Part shown: positions 60,430 through 64,000 of the stretch, piece after piece
How positions within the stretch are numbered: the stretch's first letter is position 1
Layout of the letters: every line of letters begins with the position of its first letter
Source: Rhodamnia argentea
Taxonomy: Eukaryota; Streptophyta; Magnoliopsida; Myrtales; Myrtaceae
Reading direction: 5' to 3'
Assembly: GCF_020921035.1 (NCBI RefSeq)
Contig: NC_063157.1
Coordinates: 21,779,015-21,843,014, forward strand
DNA: 64,000 nt
Notes under the pieces: model-generated
Database searches by the model: none
Told to the model about the DNA's origin: nothing
What the model saw: the letters and a program-made list of their open reading frames with translations, nothing else
Position numbers and translations under genes: made by a program

Positions 60430-60600
60430 AGTGCCGTAACTTTCGTACGACGCTCAAGTGCCATAACTTTTTTTTTTGATCACTTGAATGCAATAACTTA
60501 TATCCGGCGCTCACTTAAGTGCCATAACTTTTTTTTCGATCACTTAAGTGCCATTTAACTTTTCAATCGATCACTTAAGTCTTGTAATTTTTTTTTTTTT
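60430..60600. repeat. Short tandem array around AAGTGCCATAACTTTTTTTT
   Basis: Three to four degenerate units of roughly 35-60 bases share AAGTGCCATAACTT, T8-9, CGATCACTT. The array ends in a T16 tract. It resembles one arm of a foldback element whose other arm I could not find. Confidence 0.6.
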
Positions 60601-61157
60601 TTTTGGAGTGTAGTTTGATGAGCAGGAAAAGTGCTGTATTACAGAGATCTTTTCTCATATGATAGACCAATATATGAGTACAAATCTGTCATGATTGACA
60701 AAAACAACCTCAAGTATCCATAGTTGAGTTTGTCATGCCCAATACATATATCTATCAGAACCGCTCGAATCTTTTTAGAGTTCATGCCGAAACATCGAAA
60801 GGAAATCTTTCTTGGCAAAAGGGATCTTTTCTGGTATTTTTTTTTTTTTTTTTTTTGGTTTCGCATGACTTTTCGAAGTAATCATCTCTTACACACGGAA
60901 AACACCTGTCCCGACAGTTTTCCTGCTGCAAGAAGTTTTATTGGGAGCAAAACAACTAGTAGGGGGAGAGTAATGTACATGGACATATCACATAGCAAAT
61001 CAACACAAAGAGCAACAAGACAACGAATACCACACATTTTTATCTAGCACCCGAGAGTAGGATTATTTGAACTAACTTCAGACATAAACCGGGTGAAATG
61101 ACCAACTTCCATGCGTTTGCACACTCCCCTTTGCCTTATTCCCCTTCCTTTCCATGC
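60601..61157. other. AKR copy B 3' flank
   Basis: It contains the presumed 3' untranslated region of the reductase gene and a T20-type tract near 60838-60857. No other gene. Confidence 0.5.
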
Positions 61158-62959
61158 TTAGATCTCCCCATCCCAGAATTCCTCCACGCTCTTGTATGGG
61201 CTGAGAGTCTCATGGACAAAAACTGTCGCCCTAAGCAGCCTCGCCTGCATGCCCGGTCACGGGCAAAAGAAGTAACAAAGTTAAGGATTGGAGCATCCGT
61301 TGAAGGCCAGATTTAGTAAATAGTTTTAACAGAAACAGAAATGCAATGGCGGAATCAGAGGGACAAGGAGGGAGTTAATGTAGTATATTCACCTGTTCAA
61401 TCTCGGAAAACTTGGCGAACAAATCATCTGGCATAGACCAGTCGAAGACGTCGAAATTCTCGATGATTCTTTTCTCGTTAGTGCTTTTGGGAAGCAAACT
61501 GTGACCCATCTGAAGACCCCACCTTAGAGCAACCTGTGCTGGACTCTTTCCCAACTTCTCTGCGACTGCGGTCACCACCGGCTGCTTCAGCACCTCGCTT
61601 TTGACAAATGCTGAGCCAGGCGATCCCAAAGGCGAGAAACCCTGAAAGGACAGATTCGCCAATGAATCAGGATATGCATAGTAACATTCTAATTTGCGCA
61701 TGCTTTAGTCAATTCACAGCAGCATTCATTTTGCTATGTGCTGTGTATACTGGCAGAGACTTATCCATTGATGAATTAGCTCTTACACTCGCTACTTTCA
61801 GATTCATCTAATGACGAACATTTAACGGATCGCATTGTCGACAATACTCTATGTACCATAATCTAACTCAGAGCAATGCAGGAGAACAGAAAAGGTTGAG
61901 TCGAATCCTTCTCACAGTCAAGTGAATTCCTTTGGATTTGCAGAATTCGTGCAGCTTCTTCTGTTGCCAGGAAGGATGACATTCCACCTGAACCACAGCA
62001 GGAGGTACGCGTGCAATCTCCAACAGATCTGCCAACTTCTTGGTGGAGAAATTGCAGACTCCAATGGCCCGTGCCTTACCTGAATCATACAGGGCTTCCA
62101 TCGCCTGCCATGTGCTCCGTATGTCATGTTGCTCGATGTCTTCAGGGTTAAATCCCACCGATCCCTTCTTCATCCGTACCGGCCAGTGCATCTTAACAGT
62201 GATGGAACCATATTAATGGATAGTGTATTGGATAAAAGCGTCGACGACACTTACAAATACTTTAAGTACATGGAGATTAGTCAGAGCCGAATAAAGGGAA
62301 GTTAGAATACATCGTGCTGAGAAGACAGAAACAAAACTATCAGCATGTACTTACGAGGTACAAATCTACATAGTCAAGCTGCAAGTGCCGCAAAGTTCTC
62401 TCCAAAGCCACTGGCACATCTTCTGGGGCATGATCAGTGTTCCTAGAGGAAAAGAAGAAATTCCGCAAGCATCGCCAGTGAGTTCAGACAAAAACCTAGA
62501 AGAAGTATCCCATTGCTTGTCTATAAAGTTTCGATAGGCCTCATATTCACGTAGTCTTCCAGAATCTATCGATTTACTTTTCGAATCGGCCTTTCTTACG
62601 CGAGAGAACAAACCATACAAAATATAATGTGGAAAGTCTCGAAGCCTCACAGGCAGTCTTAGTCTAGGGGTATCAATGGTTCAGTTTGATTCGATTTGTC
62701 AAGAAACCTGAACTGAACAAAACTGTTAGGGTGTAGGGTTGAACTGAATTGACTCTTGCCCTGAATGGTTCGGTTTGGTTTTTCGGTTCGGTTCTGACAT
62801 CCTTAAGAGTACAATCAAGTGCAACAAGTGGTGATTCTTGTAAGTATAGAGATACATCAACCAGTTTGCAGCACAGCTTTACCAGAGTTTTGAAGTGATA
62901 AACAAATCCTCCCGTTTAACCACGCGCTCTTCCCACAATTTCTTGAAAACCAGTCCAAT
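61158..62959 (-). CDS. NADP-dependent aldo-keto reductase (AKR4C-like), exons 3-7; 5' end outside window
   Basis: AKR4C enzymes reduce reactive aldehydes, ketones and sugar-derived carbonyls with NADPH in a (beta/alpha)8 barrel. Exons in order: 62883-62959 ([20 protein letters not shown]...SKL), 62355-62442 ([17 protein letters not shown]...VDLYL), 61916-62191 ([14 protein letters not shown]...[14 protein letters not shown]...[20 protein letters not shown]), 61393-61641 ([10 protein letters not shown]...[20 protein letters not shown]), 61158-61244 ([20 protein letters not shown]...FWDGEI, stop). All junctions are GT-AG and in phase. The catalytic Lys (SKLW) and His (HWP) are present; the Asp and Tyr lie in exon 2, not found up to 64000, so exons 1-2 should be further right. 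No defects were seen in the visible part, 255 of about 315 residues. The first residue of exon 5 is Met where relatives usually have Ile. Confidence 0.9.
62665..62810. repeat. GGTTCGGTTTGG-rich repeat in AKR copy B intron
   Basis: The left end CTAGGGGTATCAATGGTTC and right end (minus strand) TTAAGGATGTCAGAACC are roughly alike. Between them are GAACTGAA and GGTTCGGTTTGG words. It sits within the intron between exons 3 and 4 of the reductase. A small nonautonomous hAT-like element is plausible; the target duplication is not clear. Confidence 0.45.
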
Positions 62960-63609
62960 CTGCAGCAAAATTCAGTGATTAAAGTAAGCAGAGCTCATCA
63001 ATACAAGCAGAGGTAAATCATGCGAACTGAGCTCTTGAATAGACGATTGGTCCAAAACCAACCCAAACAAAACTGGAAGAATAAGTTATCCATCATCCGA
63101 TTGCCCGGAACTTGTTAATATTTGCTCGCACTTTTATAACGTTACTATCTCCTTTTTGATAGGTTGCAAATTGTCAACTTTTCTTATCATTTACTAATTT
63201 TTATTGGCCTTTCTTATCAATGCTTTAAATTTAGCAACTCTTATATGAAGTTTCTAAATGTTTCTTTAAGCGACTTACCAACATATTTCGATTATCGACT
63301 CTCATTTTAGCTTGGTAATCTCGACAAAAAATCATTTCATATTGGGGTTGCCAACTGAGGTAAACAATTTCTGATAAAATTATTAACTCTCATTTTAGGT
63401 TGTTAATCTCTAAAATAAAAATTATTAAATATAGTGATTGCTACCCGAGGTAAAAGATTAGTACCTCAATAACAAAATTTTCTAAACTAAAAAAATAATG
63501 AAAATCAAACATACGTAAGTAACTCAAATCAAACTTGGTAACTGAAAACTTGTTGGTAATTTAATTGGTAAAATTTGATAAATCAATCTTATATAGGTTA
63601 GCGGGAAAA
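62960..63609. other. AKR copy B upstream intron, with 88-base tandem duplication
   Basis: This is probably intron 2 of the reductase. Two units starting ACTCTCATTTTAG at 63298 and 63386 repeat a block with TTGGTAATCTC-like wording and CTGAGGTAAA/CCGAGGTAAA. No coding exon was found. Confidence 0.6.
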
Positions 63610-63905
63610 ATTACCTAATTGATCATAAATCTATTGCACAGATAGTAATTCAATCCTAAATATTTTAGTTTTGTCAATTTAGTCCTAAACCTTTATAGTC
63701 AATTTTTTTTAATGGAATTGCTAGCGTGATTGTCCAATGATCATCGGCCATCCTACATGGCATATTGCTATGTCAGCGATTTCCAACAAAAATTGTCTAG
63801 AAGGACTACATTGGAATTTACGCAAAGGTTTAAAACTAAATAGGTTAAAATATTTAGGATTGAATTGGCATCCTCAACTATTTTACAATAGTTGAGGATT
63901 GATTG
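63610..63905. repeat. Foldback repeat, copy 5 (short form without GC core)
   Basis: The left arm has TTCAATCCTAAATATTTTAG and then GTCAATTTAGTCCTAAACC. The right arm, read on the minus strand, has ATTCAATCCTAAATATTTTA, then TTTAGTTTTAAACC. The middle is short (about 63720-63800), with TACATGGCATATTG and ATGTCAGCGA. Arm wording matches copies 1 and 2, so this is a compact member of the same family. Confidence 0.7.
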
Positions 63906-64000
63906 ATCAACTTTCCTTAGGTTGGCAATTTCTTACATGAGGTAATAGTTTGAAGAGGTTGGTATGTTAAAAAAGAAAAGAAGAAATTAAAAGAAAAGCG

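Overview
This window is plant nuclear DNA, almost certainly from a eudicot. Genes carry many short GT-AG introns, the clathrin heavy chain and ribosomal protein L41 genes have plant-type products, and the intergenic space holds Ty3/gypsy and Ty1/copia remnants, a hAT fragment, a SINE, AT-rich foldback repeats and GA/CT microsatellites. A woody rosid (perhaps Myrtaceae) would fit, but that is only a guess.

Layout. 1-6.2 kb: no recognisable gene; three long foldback repeats (about 1.86-2.41, 4.05-4.69 and 5.6-6.15 kb). 6.5-14.7 kb, the compact gene-rich part: an intronless ATL-type RING-H2 ubiquitin ligase (+), a two-exon ribosomal protein L41 gene (+) with a textbook site II/telo-box promoter, an R2R3-MYB factor of the MYB44/73/77 type (-) and a two-exon bHLH factor with an ACT-like C-terminus (-). 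15.7-21.1 kb: a structurally complete chromovirus-like Ty3/gypsy element (-) with two LTRs, a 5-bp target duplication and a primer-binding site, but with a broken polyprotein. 22.9-25.0 kb: a two-exon gene (-) for an unrecognised protein with one C-terminal membrane segment. 26.4-27.4 kb: a further foldback repeat with a GC-rich core. 28.0-40.6 kb: a complete clathrin heavy chain gene (-), resolved here into 30 exons that join to 1704 residues.

40.7-57.5 kb is repeat-rich and decayed: a SINE with target duplications, LTR-like tracts, a copia tail with its LTR, two tandemly duplicated DUF4220/DUF594 genes (both dead, one interrupted by an insertion and a hAT fragment), and an aldo-keto reductase copy that lost its central exons around a 3.5-kb LTR-like insertion. 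57.5-64 kb: another long foldback repeat, then exons 3-7 of a second, apparently healthy aldo-keto reductase whose first two exons should lie beyond the right edge.

The genes do not form a pathway. They are independent housekeeping (RPL41, clathrin), regulatory (ATL, MYB, bHLH) and metabolic (AKR4C-type reductase) genes. The most notable non-coding signal is a recurrent class of 0.3-1 kb foldback repeats with AT-rich arms. In most of the longer copies the core is GC-rich and itself palindromic. At least seven such structures occur in the window.
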